Below the pieces are notes generated by a model. The model ran no database searches. It saw only the letters and a list, made by a program, of their open reading frames with translations, and was not told the DNA's origin. From Sphingomonas soli NBRC 100801 (GTDB lineage: Bacteria > Pseudomonadota > Alphaproteobacteria > Sphingomonadales > Sphingomonadaceae), in contig NZ_BCTZ01000021.1 in NCBI RefSeq assembly GCF_001591025.1, positions 1-37,795 on the forward strand: 37,795 bases of DNA, in the 5' to 3' direction. The number at the start of each line of letters is the position of its first letter. The stretch's first letter is position 1. Made by a program: the position numbers and the translations under genes. Positions 1 to 7,454 of the stretch are shown here, in pieces.

Positions 1-106
1 GTCACCCCGGACTTGTTCCGGGGTCCACGAAGCCGCGGGTGTCGACGCTGGAACCTCTCGTCCATCGAGCGCCGCCAGGCGGGTCCCGGGTCAAGCCCGG
101 GGTGAC
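1..106. repeat. Inverted pair of REP-like palindromes
   Basis: Bases 1-26 and 81-106 are imperfect inverted copies of each other; both outer ends read GTCACCCCGG when read inward. Each arm is also a hairpin. The left arm has stem CCCCGGA / TCCGGGG around loop CTTGT. The right arm has stem CCCGGG / CCCGGG around loop TCAAG. This is the form of a REP doublet (BIME-like), a dispersed extragenic element. An open frame runs through it into the next gene, but the element itself is unlikely to be coding. The left edge may extend beyond the window. Confidence 0.7.
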
Positions 107-221
107 AAGGGAGCGGCCGTTGCCGGTTCCCCCACCCAATCCCCGCCAACCTGCCCCCAAAATCCCGCCGTCCACGCGGCTCGCTTGCGGCGGGGCGGGG
201 CTAGCGGCTAAGCCCGCGCCG

Positions 222-692
222 ATGGAGAGCCGATCGCTTGTGGCAGCATTGCGCCGCGTGCCCGCCGCATGGGAGGCGGCGGCAGCCGTCGCCGTCCTGA
301 TCGCGCTTGGTCCGCTCCTCACCATCGCGGGCGCGAAGCTCCTCCTGCGCCCCGAACGCGCGGAGATCGCGCGCCTGCAGGCCGATCTCGCCCCGCGCAT
401 CGCCGCCGAACAGGCGGCACAAGCCGCGCATGTCGAGATGGCCGCCGCCGTCAGCCGCCCCCCGATGGGCAACACGCTGGAGGCTTTGGCCCGCGCGCTG
501 CCCGCCGATGCCACGCTGCTGCGCGCCGAGCGCACCGCCCGGGGCGCGCTCGACGTCGAAGTCACCACGATCGATCCCGACAGGCTGCGCGTCGCCATCC
601 GCCGCGCGCCCGAACTTGTCGGCCTGCGCGACAACGGCCAGCGTCAGGGCGATGGCGCGATGATCGTCTCGCTGCATCAGGAAGTGCAGTGA
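222..692 (+). CDS. GspL/PilN-like inner-membrane assembly protein (putative)
   Basis: A 156-aa protein with a short cytoplasmic N-terminus, one membrane segment at about residues 17-38, an Ala/Glu/Arg-rich helical stretch, then a compact alpha/beta domain. The frame stays open upstream to base 39, but that part reads through the REP element, so ATG 222 is chosen; no strong Shine-Dalgarno is visible. The topology resembles the membrane-plus-periplasmic half of GspL or PilN, without the actin-like cytoplasmic domain. Its stop overlaps the next start (GTGA), and the trio 222-1557 is clearly one operon. The role as a T2SS platform part is inferred from topology and from adjacency to gspD. It could also be a PilN relative. 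Confidence 0.6.
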   Translation: MESRSLVAALRRVPAAWEAAAAVAVLIALGPLLTIAGAKLLLRPERAEIARLQADLAPRIAAEQAAQAAHVEMAAAVSRPPMGNTLEALARALPADATLLRAERTARGALDVEVTTIDPDRLRVAIRRAPELVGLRDNGQRQGDGAMIVSLHQEVQ

Positions 693-1150
693 AGCTCCCG
701 CCGATCGCCATCGGGGCTGGCGCGGGCCTGCTCGTCGCGGCCTTGCTCGCGCCCGCCACGGGGGACGCCATCGGCAAGCTGGGGGCCGCGCGCGCCGAGC
801 ATGCGCGTCTTGCCGCCATCGCCGCCGATCCTGCCGTCGCGTCCCCCTTGGTCGCGCCGGGCCTCGAAATCCGCGCCGCCGACATCGCCGCCGCCCGGGG
901 CGCGATGATGCAGCGCGTGCAGACCCTCGCAAAGGCGGGCGGCGTGCTCGTCGAGGAAACCAGCGCCGCGCCTGCCGCGCCGGGGATCGCCGTATTGCGC
1001 ATCCGCGTGTCGGGTGCCGAGAAAGCCGTGGTGGCGTTCGCCGATACGCTGGAGCGCGCAAAGCCGCTGACGCGCCTGCGCCGCTGGCGTCTCGATCCCG
1101 CCCCCGGTGGCATCCGCCTCACGGGCGATCTGGTGGCGGCATGGCGATAG
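689..1150 (+). CDS. GspM/PilO-like protein (possibly GspM subtype b)
   Basis: A 153-aa protein starting at GTG 689, which overlaps the preceding stop as GTGA. An N-terminal hydrophobic segment (residues 5-22) is followed by a helical stretch (about 28-45) and an alpha/beta domain. This is the layout of GspM/PilO proteins, which dimerise with GspL/PilN in the periplasm. It best fits the alphaproteobacterial 'T2SS protein M subtype b' type, judged by layout only. A more typical gspM lies at 6987, so the locus appears to carry two GspM-like proteins. Its last 10 bases overlap the next gene. Confidence 0.55.
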   Translation: MKLPPIAIGAGAGLLVAALLAPATGDAIGKLGAARAEHARLAAIAADPAVASPLVAPGLEIRAADIAAARGAMMQRVQTLAKAGGVLVEETSAAPAAPGIAVLRIRVSGAEKAVVAFADTLERAKPLTRLRRWRLDPAPGGIRLTGDLVAAWR

Positions 1151-1557
1151 GGGGGCGCACCGATCTGATCGCATTCGCGGCCGCAGGCGCGGTTGCCGTC
1201 GTGATGCCGCTCGCGCTGCTGATGCCGGGCAGGGCGGTGCCGCTCCCCGAGCGCGCGCCCGCACCGGTCCCGATCTCCGTAACGGTCCCGCCGCCGCTCG
1301 CCTCGGTCTATGCGCGCCCCTTGTTCGGTGCAGCTCAGCCCGATGAGAGCGCGGTGCCCGCAAATGCGCCGGAATTGATCGGCATCGTTGGCCGCCTCGG
1401 CGAAGACGCGGTTGCGCTGGTGCGCAGCGGCGGGGCCTCGCGTACGCTCCGCATCGGCGACAGCGTCGATGGCTGGAAGCTCGAAAGCCTTTCGATCGAC
1501 GCGGCATTCTTCACCCGCGGCGCCGAGCGGGCGCGGGTGCCGCTGCCCGCCGGATAA
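1141..1557 (+). CDS. GspC/PilP-like periplasmic protein (putative)
   Basis: A 138-aa protein with one N-terminal membrane segment (about residues 8-28), a Pro-rich linker (31-55), and a small beta domain of the homology-region type. The core reads 'YARPLFG', then 'ELIGIVGR', then 'ALVRSGG...LRIGDSVDGWKLESL'. That resembles the HR domain of GspC and the PilP fold, both of which contact the secretin N0 domain. There is no PDZ domain, unlike the full gspC at 3752. The start ATG 1141 overlaps the upstream gene by 10 bp. Position and order after the two preceding genes suggest an alternative secretin-coupling subunit; this is inference. Confidence 0.6.
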   Translation: MAIGGRTDLIAFAAAGAVAVVMPLALLMPGRAVPLPERAPAPVPISVTVPPPLASVYARPLFGAAQPDESAVPANAPELIGIVGRLGEDAVALVRSGGASRTLRIGDSVDGWKLESLSIDAAFFTRGAERARVPLPAG

Positions 1558-1667
1558 AGCTTGCAATGTAGGATTTCGTCTGCTTGGCTCGGCCGGTCGG
1601 CATTGCCGCCAGCTCTTTGAAATCGCAGGAAAACATTGGGGGCATTGGCCGACGGTGAGGCGCTCTT

Positions 1668-1687
1668 GGTGTCACTTTAGTGTCACC
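1668..1687. terminator. Imperfect hairpin between converging genes
   Basis: The 147 bp between the trio (ends 1557) and the gspD stop (1705) carry GGTGTCAC-TTTA-GTGTCACC. This is a palindrome with one T-T mismatch, and it is also a near direct repeat of GTGTCAC. No clear T-run follows on either strand, so a terminator role is only suggested by the converging genes. Confidence 0.25.
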
Positions 1688-1704
1688 TTCCGCGCTCCGC
1701 TCGC

Positions 1705-3741
1705 TCAGTAGATCCCGTCGATCTCCACCGTCAGCCGCGGCGTCGGTGGGGTCAGCAACAGGCTCTTTCGCTTGTTGTTCGCGATCTCGTCCGATCGCAG
1801 CCGGGCATAGCGGTCCTTCGCCGCAGCCGCCGCATCGCGCCCGTCGCGCAGGATCGTCGGCTTGAGGAAGATGAACAAGGTCCGCTTCTGCCGCGCCTCG
1901 CGCCGGCTCTTGAAGAGTTCGCCCACGATCGGGATGTCGCCCAGGATCGGCACCTGCCGCCGCACGTCCATATAATCGTCGCTGATCAGCCCGCCGAGCA
2001 CGATCGTCTCGCCATTGTCGGCCAGCACGGTGGTGTTGATCGCCCGGCGATTGGTGATCAGGTCGGATGCGCCCGTCACGTTGGCGGTGGCGATCGACGA
2101 GGCTTCCTGGTTCACCTGGAGCCGGATCGTATCGCCCGCATTGACGCGCGGCAGGATGCGCAGCGTGATGCCTACATCCTTCCGCTCGATCGTCGTATAG
2201 GGTGTCGCCGAGCCGGTGTTGGTCAGGATCGATCCCGTGACGAAGGGCACGTTCTGCCCCACCACGATCTCGCCCACGACATTGTCGAGCGTCGTGATCT
2301 GCGGCGTGGAAAGCAGGTTGGCCTTGCTCGACACGCCCAGCGCCTGGACGAGGATCGAGAAGTCGTCGCCGATCGCCAGATTGCCCGTAAAGCCCTCGCC
2401 CAGCAACGCGGCGGCGGGAACGCCCAGCGCACCCAGGATCGTGCCGAGCGACGGCATGCCCGTCTGCGTCGAGAAGGAGGTGCCCGCGCCCTTCACTTGG
2501 TCGAGCACCGCGCCGCTCGTGCCCAGCTGCACCGCCAGCGCCTCGGCATCGTCGCCGGTGATCTCCGCGATCGCCGCTTCGATCAGCACCTGCGGGCGGC
2601 GAACGTCCAGATCGGTGATGAGCTGCTCGATCGACGCAATCGCCTGCGGCTTGCCGCGCACCACCACCGCGTTGAGTTCGGGCGCGGGCTGCACCGTCAG
2701 CTCGGGCGTGGCGAAGCCCTGCGGCGTCGCCTGCGCGTTGTTCTCCATCGCCGGCATGCCGGGCGCAGCGCCGGGCACCGTGCCGCTCGCGCCGCTGGTG
2801 AGCGACGAAAGCGCCTGCGCGGCATTGTTGCGCGAGAGCGCGCCCGGCAACTTGCCCGAAAGGCTGCGGGCGATCGGGTTGTCGACGCTTTCGCCCTGGC
2901 CCAGGATACCGCGGAGCACTTCGGTCACCGCTTCCGCATCGGCGTAATTGAGCCGGAACATGCGGGTGATCGGCGCCGCGCCGCCCGGTGCGTCCAGCGA
3001 CAGCGCAATCTTGCGCGCCTCCGCGACCGCTGCGGGCGTTCCGCGAACGATGATCGTGTTGCTGCGAATATCGGCTGCCACCTTGGCTCCGCCATCGCCC
3101 AGCACTGCGGTGAGCGATTCCGCCACCGCCGCTGCGTCGCCATTCTTGAGCGCGATCGTCGCGAAGGTCGCGCCGCTGCCGCCGTCGAGCTGGCGGGCGA
3201 TGCCCTCCACCCGCGCGACATTGTCGGCATAGTCGGTGATTACCACCGCATTCGGGCTCGTCAGCGGCTCGACGCTGCCAAAGGTCGCCACCAGCGGCCG
3301 CACCACGCGGGCCACGTCGGCCGCCGGCACGTTCTGCAGCCGCACCATCCGCGTCACCAGCTGCTGCCCGCCCACGCCGCGCCCCGGCACGCCGCCGTCG
3401 CGCACGGCATTGGCGGCAGGCACGATGCGCCACGCCCGACCAGAGCGCACCGCCGCGAAGCCATTGGCGCGCAGCACCGATTGGAACAGCTCCCACACGC
3501 CTGCCGGAGACAGCGGCGTCGCCGAAGTGACCGTAACCACGCCCTTCACCGCGGGATCGAGGATCAGCGTCCGCCCGGTGATCCGCGATATCTGGTCAGC
3601 AACATCGGCGATCTCCACGCCGCGCATATTGACCACGACATCGGCAGCCGCTGGGGCAGACGCGGTATCCTGCGCCATCGCCACGCTGTCGAGCATGGTA
3701 CCGGCGAGCGCGAGGGTGGCAAGGGCGGTGCGAATCTTCAC
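1705..3741 (-). CDS. gspD: T2SS secretin GspD
   Basis: A 678-aa outer-membrane secretin, the exit pore of the T2SS. The start is GTG at 3741, right after gspC (10-bp gap), giving a clean signal peptide (residues 1-24, cut after 'SVAMAQ'). The frame runs further upstream but only into gspC. The N0 domain (about 35-110, 'VVVNMRGVEIADVADQISRITG') is followed by N1-N3 repeats with 'NAVVITDYADNVARVEGI' and 'NTIIVRG'. A Gly/Ala/Pro-rich insert lies before the last N domain. The secretin core has 'VLIEAAIAEI', 'LLSTPQITTLDN', 'VGQNVPFVTG', 'VPILGDIPIVGELFKS' and 'RTLFIFLKPTI', all family hallmarks. It is last in the gspG-H-I-C-D operon. No pilotin gene is seen. Confidence 0.95.
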   Translation of the reverse strand: MKIRTALATLALAGTMLDSVAMAQDTASAPAAADVVVNMRGVEIADVADQISRITGRTLILDPAVKGVVTVTSATPLSPAGVWELFQSVLRANGFAAVRSGRAWRIVPAANAVRDGGVPGRGVGGQQLVTRMVRLQNVPAADVARVVRPLVATFGSVEPLTSPNAVVITDYADNVARVEGIARQLDGGSGATFATIALKNGDAAAVAESLTAVLGDGGAKVAADIRSNTIIVRGTPAAVAEARKIALSLDAPGGAAPITRMFRLNYADAEAVTEVLRGILGQGESVDNPIARSLSGKLPGALSRNNAAQALSSLTSGASGTVPGAAPGMPAMENNAQATPQGFATPELTVQPAPELNAVVVRGKPQAIASIEQLITDLDVRRPQVLIEAAIAEITGDDAEALAVQLGTSGAVLDQVKGAGTSFSTQTGMPSLGTILGALGVPAAALLGEGFTGNLAIGDDFSILVQALGVSSKANLLSTPQITTLDNVVGEIVVGQNVPFVTGSILTNTGSATPYTTIERKDVGITLRILPRVNAGDTIRLQVNQEASSIATANVTGASDLITNRRAINTTVLADNGETIVLGGLISDDYMDVRRQVPILGDIPIVGELFKSRREARQKRTLFIFLKPTILRDGRDAAAAAKDRYARLRSDEIANNKRKSLLLTPPTPRLTVEIDGIY

Positions 3742-3751
3742 GGGAGCCTTA

Positions 3752-4549
3752 TTAGCGTAGCGGAACGGTAAGCGTGAGCGGCTTGCCGTTGCGCAGGATC
3801 TGGATCTGGGCGGAGCCGCTCGCCTGGGCTGCGGCGAACGCGCCATTGGCGGCGGAAGGATCGGTGAGCGCGGTACCGTTGACCGACTGGATGACGTCGC
3901 CCGGCTGCATCCCCGGCGGCCCATTGGCCCCGATCCGGTAGCCGCCGGTGACCGGCGTGGCGTCTAGCCGGGCAAGCATGTCCGCCGGATTGGGCGCGGC
4001 GGGAGGAGCGATGGCGTTGCCCTGCGCTGGCGCCACGCCCGGCACCAGCGGCGCTGGTCCCTTCGCGACGGCAGCGGCGCGCTGTTCCGGCGAGAGCGCC
4101 GGATCCGGGAAGGCCAGGAATTCGCTGCGTCCGCCATTGGACAGGATCACCCGGTCGCGATGAATGGCCGTGATCGTGCCGCCTCCCGCCGCATCGCCTA
4201 CGCGGAAGGGCGTCGCGGCCGCGCCGCTCACCGAGATGTACGCGACCGACGCCTCTGCCGGTCGCGCGGCGAACACGCCCTTGAGCTCGAGCGGCAGGCT
4301 TGTCGCCATGCCGGCATCGCCACCCACCGCCTTGCCGAACGGTGCGAGCGCGAGGGCAGGGGCGATATCCGGGGCCACTATGGAGGCGCTGCTACCCTGC
4401 GGCACCATTACTGCCCCCGTCTCGGCATGGCCGGCAATCCGCCACGTCAGCCCGGCGAGCGCCACCGCGACCGACACGACGGTCAGTCCGGTCAGCAGGT
4501 CGAGCCCGGTGCGCGCCTGACGCGGCGTGAGGGTGAAGTTCCCGATCAT
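3752..4549 (-). CDS. gspC: T2SS inner-membrane coupling protein GspC
   Basis: A 265-aa protein linking the inner-membrane platform to the secretin. It has a short cytoplasmic tail, a membrane helix at about 16-40, an HR domain at about 70-140 ('LELKGVFAARPAEASVAYIS...RVGDAAGGGTITAIHRDRVIL'), an Ala/Pro linker, and a C-terminal PDZ domain (about 190-262, 'GYRIGANGPPGMQPGDVIQSVNG'). This is the full GspC plan at usual length. ATG 4549 overlaps the gspI stop by four bases (ATGA), and gspD follows 10 bp later. It is translationally linked to its partner genes. Confidence 0.93.
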   Translation of the reverse strand: MIGNFTLTPRQARTGLDLLTGLTVVSVAVALAGLTWRIAGHAETGAVMVPQGSSASIVAPDIAPALALAPFGKAVGGDAGMATSLPLELKGVFAARPAEASVAYISVSGAAATPFRVGDAAGGGTITAIHRDRVILSNGGRSEFLAFPDPALSPEQRAAAVAKGPAPLVPGVAPAQGNAIAPPAAPNPADMLARLDATPVTGGYRIGANGPPGMQPGDVIQSVNGTALTDPSAANGAFAAAQASGSAQIQILRNGKPLTLTVPLR

Positions 4550-4893
4550 CGCTTCCGTCCGTCCACGAACCCGTCGAGCGATGCAAGCGTGGCGTTGTCC
4601 CGCATGGATGTGACCGCGATGCGCACGCGCACGATTTCAGGGTCGGCGGTGCCCTGCCGGTTGACCGCGACCTGCCATTTCTCGTCCAGCATCGCGACCT
4701 GGTCTGCGCCGGCAATGCCTGCCTCAAGCTCGGCGAGCCGGTTTTCCGCCACCCACATCGCGGCTGCGCGCCGCTCCAGCCCCCGCGTCGAATCGATATG
4801 CGATTCCACCGCGCGCATCAGCCCGACCGTTGCGATGGCGAGCACCGCGAGTGCCACCAGCGCCTCGATCAGCGAGAAGCCTTCGTCCTTCAT
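4546..4893 (-). CDS. gspI: Minor pseudopilin GspI
   Basis: A 115-aa prepilin-like protein. The leader MKDEG is cut before 'FSLIEALVALAVLAIATVGL', with Glu at +5 of the mature protein as required for class III signal peptides. 'NRLAELEAG' in the following helix is typical of GspI. It forms the pseudopilus tip with GspJ and GspK, which lie on the other strand at 11871-13276. Its start overlaps the gspH stop by four bases. Confidence 0.92.
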   Translation of the reverse strand: MKDEGFSLIEALVALAVLAIATVGLMRAVESHIDSTRGLERRAAAMWVAENRLAELEAGIAGADQVAMLDEKWQVAVNRQGTADPEIVRVRIAVTSMRDNATLASLDGFVDGRKR

Positions 4894-5354
4894 GTCGCGG
4901 GTGCCGGAACCGCGTGGGCGGTCAGCCCATCGAACGTCACCACCCAGCGCTGCGTGCCGCTCTCTATCGTGGCCGCCATGGGCCGGCTTGCGCCGTCGAT
5001 CCCCAGCACGACGGGCGGCTTGACGCTCAGCGTGACGACGATGCCTGACGGCAATTGGTGATAGCCCAGCGTATCGTCGGTGCGCGGGATCAGCTTGCCG
5101 TCCGCGCCGAATGTCGCGAAGCCATAGCCATGCTCCTCTGCGGTAAATGCGATCATCCGGTCGCCGAGCATCGCGTCGTCCGAAGCCGCCTGGATTCGCG
5201 TCGCCAGCCTGCGCGCCTCGGTTTCCACGCTAGGTGCGCGGGTCACGCTGCCGATGCCAAGGGTCACGGCACCTGCCGTCACCCCGATGATCACCAAGAC
5301 GATCAGCATTTCGATCAGCGTGAAGCCGCCCTCGCCGTGATCGCGCTGCCGCAT
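4890..5354 (-). CDS. gspH: Minor pseudopilin GspH
   Basis: A 154-aa pseudopilin. The open frame runs to 5480, but ATG 5354 lies 4 bp after the gspG stop and gives a short positively charged leader (MRQRDHGEGG), cut before 'FTLIEMLIVLVIIG'. A C-terminal beta-rich GspH domain follows. It is a minor subunit near the tip of the pseudopilus. It needs a prepilin peptidase (GspO/PilD) that is not encoded in this window. Confidence 0.9.
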   Translation of the reverse strand: MRQRDHGEGGFTLIEMLIVLVIIGVTAGAVTLGIGSVTRAPSVETEARRLATRIQAASDDAMLGDRMIAFTAEEHGYGFATFGADGKLIPRTDDTLGYHQLPSGIVVTLSVKPPVVLGIDGASRPMAATIESGTQRWVVTFDGLTAHAVPAPAT

Positions 5355-5358
5355 TCGA

Positions 5359-5823
5359 TCAGCCTTTGGCTTCCACGTCCGCATCCACGCCTTCGCCGCC
5401 GGCCTTGGCATCCTTGCCCAGCGAACGGATCGTGAAGCTGCTTCCGTCCGAGTTATATTCATACGGCTTGCCCCAGCCATCGGCTGCGGGGGCGGAGAGA
5501 TAGCCGCCCTGCGGGAAGCTTACCGGCACCGGAGGAGTAGTGGTCTTCTCAGTGAGCGCCTTCAGACCCTGCTCGGTGGTGGGGTAACTGCCATTGTCTA
5601 GGCGATACATTTTGAGCGCGCCCTGGATCGTCGACATGTTGGTCTTGGTCGCCGTGGCCTTGGCCTCGTCGGGCCGCCCCATCACGTTAACCGCGACGAG
5701 TCCTGCCAGGATCGCCACGATGATCAGCACGATCATCACTTCCAGAAGCGTGAAACCCGCTTCGCCGTTCGGAACATTGCGGCGCTCCCGCACCACGCCG
5801 TCATTGATTTGTCTCGAAATCAT
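5359..5823 (-). CDS. gspG: Major pseudopilin GspG
   Basis: A 154-aa major pseudopilin. The N-terminus 'GFTLLEVMIVLIIVAILAGLVAVNV' and the core 'MYRLDNGSYPTTEQGLKAL...GWGKPYEYNSDG' are diagnostic of GspG. Start choice is uncertain. ATG 5823 is preferred for the GAGGCGGGG stretch just upstream, giving a rather long 23-residue leader before the cleavage Gly. ATG 5853, ATG 5829 and a later GTG at 5793 are alternatives. It is the first gene of the minus-strand operon, as expected for the most abundant subunit. Confidence 0.93.
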   Translation of the reverse strand: MISRQINDGVVRERRNVPNGEAGFTLLEVMIVLIIVAILAGLVAVNVMGRPDEAKATATKTNMSTIQGALKMYRLDNGSYPTTEQGLKALTEKTTTPPVPVSFPQGGYLSAPAADGWGKPYEYNSDGSSFTIRSLGKDAKAGGEGVDADVEAKG

Positions 5824-5883
5824 GCGCATCCCCGCCTCATGCGTCCTGCCCATGAAGCAAATGTGACAGCCGGATCGAGCGCA
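5824..5883. promoter_or_regulatory. Divergent promoter gap gspG / gspL
   Basis: Only 60 bp separate the two divergent T2SS operons, so promoters for both must lie here or inside the first codons of each gene. I see no convincing -35/-10 pair. A purine-rich GGATCGAG at about 5872-5879 is the likely ribosome site for gspL. Confidence 0.35.
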
Positions 5884-6990
5884 ATGGGTGCGCCGGACCT
5901 AGAGGCGCCGCGCGCCGGGGGTATTTGGACGCTGGCGGGCGACCGGCTGATCATAGTGGATGCCAGCGGCCCGGCAACCATTCTCGTCCCCACCGAGCAG
6001 GTCCGGCTCCTGGAAGTCGATCTGCCGCTCGCGAGTCACGCCAAGCGCCTGGCCGCCGTGGCTTTCGCGATCGAGGATCGGATCGCCGAACCGGTAGAGA
6101 GCGTCCATATTGCGCTGGGCCAGGAAGTGGGGCCGAAGCGCTATCTGGTCGGCGTGGTCAGCCATGCGGTAATGGCGCGCTGGGTTGCCATGGCCGACGC
6201 GGCAGGGCTTGGGCATGCCGCCATCGTTCCCGATGTTCTTACGGTGCCCGCGAGTGCCGCGGATGCTTGGAACGCGCATTTCGCCGATGGCAGGGTGCTG
6301 GTGCGAACCGGCTATGGCGGATTTGCTGCACCGGCGGCGCTATTCCGGAGCGCCTATGAAAATGCGCCGAACAAGAGCGACTTTGAAGTTGTCGTCACTG
6401 GTGACCCGCCTGCGGGCGCACTGCCCGACGGCTGGAAAGCCGACGGAGCCGCATATTCCGACGAACCGGTGCGTGAGATACTCGCCAAGCCGACGCTCGA
6501 TTTGCGCCAGGGCCTTTACGCCCGGACCGGTGCGAGCCCGTCGAGCCTCTGGCGCCGCCTTGGCTGGATCGTGGCGCTGGGCGCTGCGGCGCATATCGTG
6601 ATCGCGACTGCCGATACGCTGATGCTCCGCTCGATCGCCGATCGCCGCGCCGCTGACACCCGCGCTCTGGTCGCGACCATGGCAACGGGCGTCGCCATCG
6701 GTGATGATCTGGTCGGAGATGTCACCACTCTGCTTCCTGCAGCGGCCAGCGCGAAGGCCGACGCCTTTCTCCCGCTGGCCAGCCGGGTGTCGGCTGCGCT
6801 CGCACCGCTTGCCGGATCGCTTGGCGTGCGGTCGATGACTTTTCAGGCAAATACGCTGACCATGGATGCGGACGGCAGCGAACCCGGACTGGCCACGCGC
6901 ATCGACGCTGCGCTCAAGGCTGCAAGCGTCGATGCGACCGTCACCACCGCGTCCGATGGCAGCATCCGCATCACGGCGAGGGGCGCATGA
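5884..6990 (+). CDS. gspL: T2SS platform protein GspL
   Basis: A 368-aa protein. ATG 5884 is chosen because the open frame from 5809 runs antisense over the gspG start and ATG 5884 has a purine-rich ribosome site. The N-terminal ~220 residues form the actin-like cytoplasmic domain that binds GspE ('VRLLEVDLPLASHAKRLAAVAFAIEDRIAEPVE...'). A membrane helix spans about 223-247, and a periplasmic ferredoxin-like domain pairs with GspM. It opens the plus-strand operon gspL-M-E-F, and its stop overlaps gspM by four bases. Confidence 0.9.
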   Translation: MGAPDLEAPRAGGIWTLAGDRLIIVDASGPATILVPTEQVRLLEVDLPLASHAKRLAAVAFAIEDRIAEPVESVHIALGQEVGPKRYLVGVVSHAVMARWVAMADAAGLGHAAIVPDVLTVPASAADAWNAHFADGRVLVRTGYGGFAAPAALFRSAYENAPNKSDFEVVVTGDPPAGALPDGWKADGAAYSDEPVREILAKPTLDLRQGLYARTGASPSSLWRRLGWIVALGAAAHIVIATADTLMLRSIADRRAADTRALVATMATGVAIGDDLVGDVTTLLPAAASAKADAFLPLASRVSAALAPLAGSLGVRSMTFQANTLTMDADGSEPGLATRIDAALKAASVDATVTTASDGSIRITARGA

Positions 6991-7454
6991 AGGATCTGCT
7001 CGCCCGCTTCGGCATCTGGTGGAGCGCGCTGTCCCACCGCGAACGCATCCTCACCGGCACGATGGCCGCGCTAATCGCGGCGGTGGTACTGGTCTATGGC
7101 GTGATCAAGCCGCTGCAAGCCGCGCGCGCCGATGCGATCGCCGATATTCACACCTATGAAACGCTCAATGCCCGCATCCTCGCGGCGGGCACGCTCACGC
7201 GTACGCCCGTTGCCCGTCGGCAGGGAGAGCCGCTGAAGGTGGCAAGCGACGCTGCTGCGTCCCTGGGATTGGCCGCAACGCCCGAAGCGACCGCAGGCGG
7301 TGTGCGCGTGGTGGTCGCGGATGCCAGCTACGACAATCTGATGGCGTGGCTGGCTGATCTCGCCGCGACGAGCGATCTGCGCGCCACACGCGCCACCATC
7401 CAGCGCGGCAATGCGCCCGGCCGCGTCTCCGCAGTGGTGGATTTCGGCGCATGA
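6987..7454 (+). CDS. gspM: T2SS platform protein GspM
   Basis: A 155-aa protein with a cytoplasmic N-terminus 'WWSALSHRERIL' typical of GspM, a membrane helix at about 24-42, a short coiled stretch and a C-terminal ferredoxin-like domain ('GVRVVVADASYDNLMAWLADLA'). It binds GspL in the inner-membrane platform. Both ends overlap their neighbours by four bases (ATGA), so it is translationally coupled to gspL and gspE. Confidence 0.9.
   Translation: MKDLLARFGIWWSALSHRERILTGTMAALIAAVVLVYGVIKPLQAARADAIADIHTYETLNARILAAGTLTRTPVARRQGEPLKVASDAAASLGLAATPEATAGGVRVVVADASYDNLMAWLADLAATSDLRATRATIQRGNAPGRVSAVVDFGA

Noticed and set aside
39..221. N-terminal extension of the first trio gene
   Set aside because: The extension translates the REP hairpins and a Pro-rich stretch. 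ATG 222 gives a normal short cytoplasmic tail before the membrane helix.
2..634. Long minus-strand open frame over the first trio gene
   Set aside because: An Arg/Ser/Ala-rich antisense shadow typical of GC-rich DNA. The plus-strand frame has a sensible membrane-protein layout and stop-start overlaps.
222..3741. Reading the trio plus secretin as a type IV pilus pilN-O-P-Q operon
   Set aside because: The secretin is convergent, is in one operon with gspG-H-I-C, and pilM is absent. Platform-like trio of a T2SS is the safer call.
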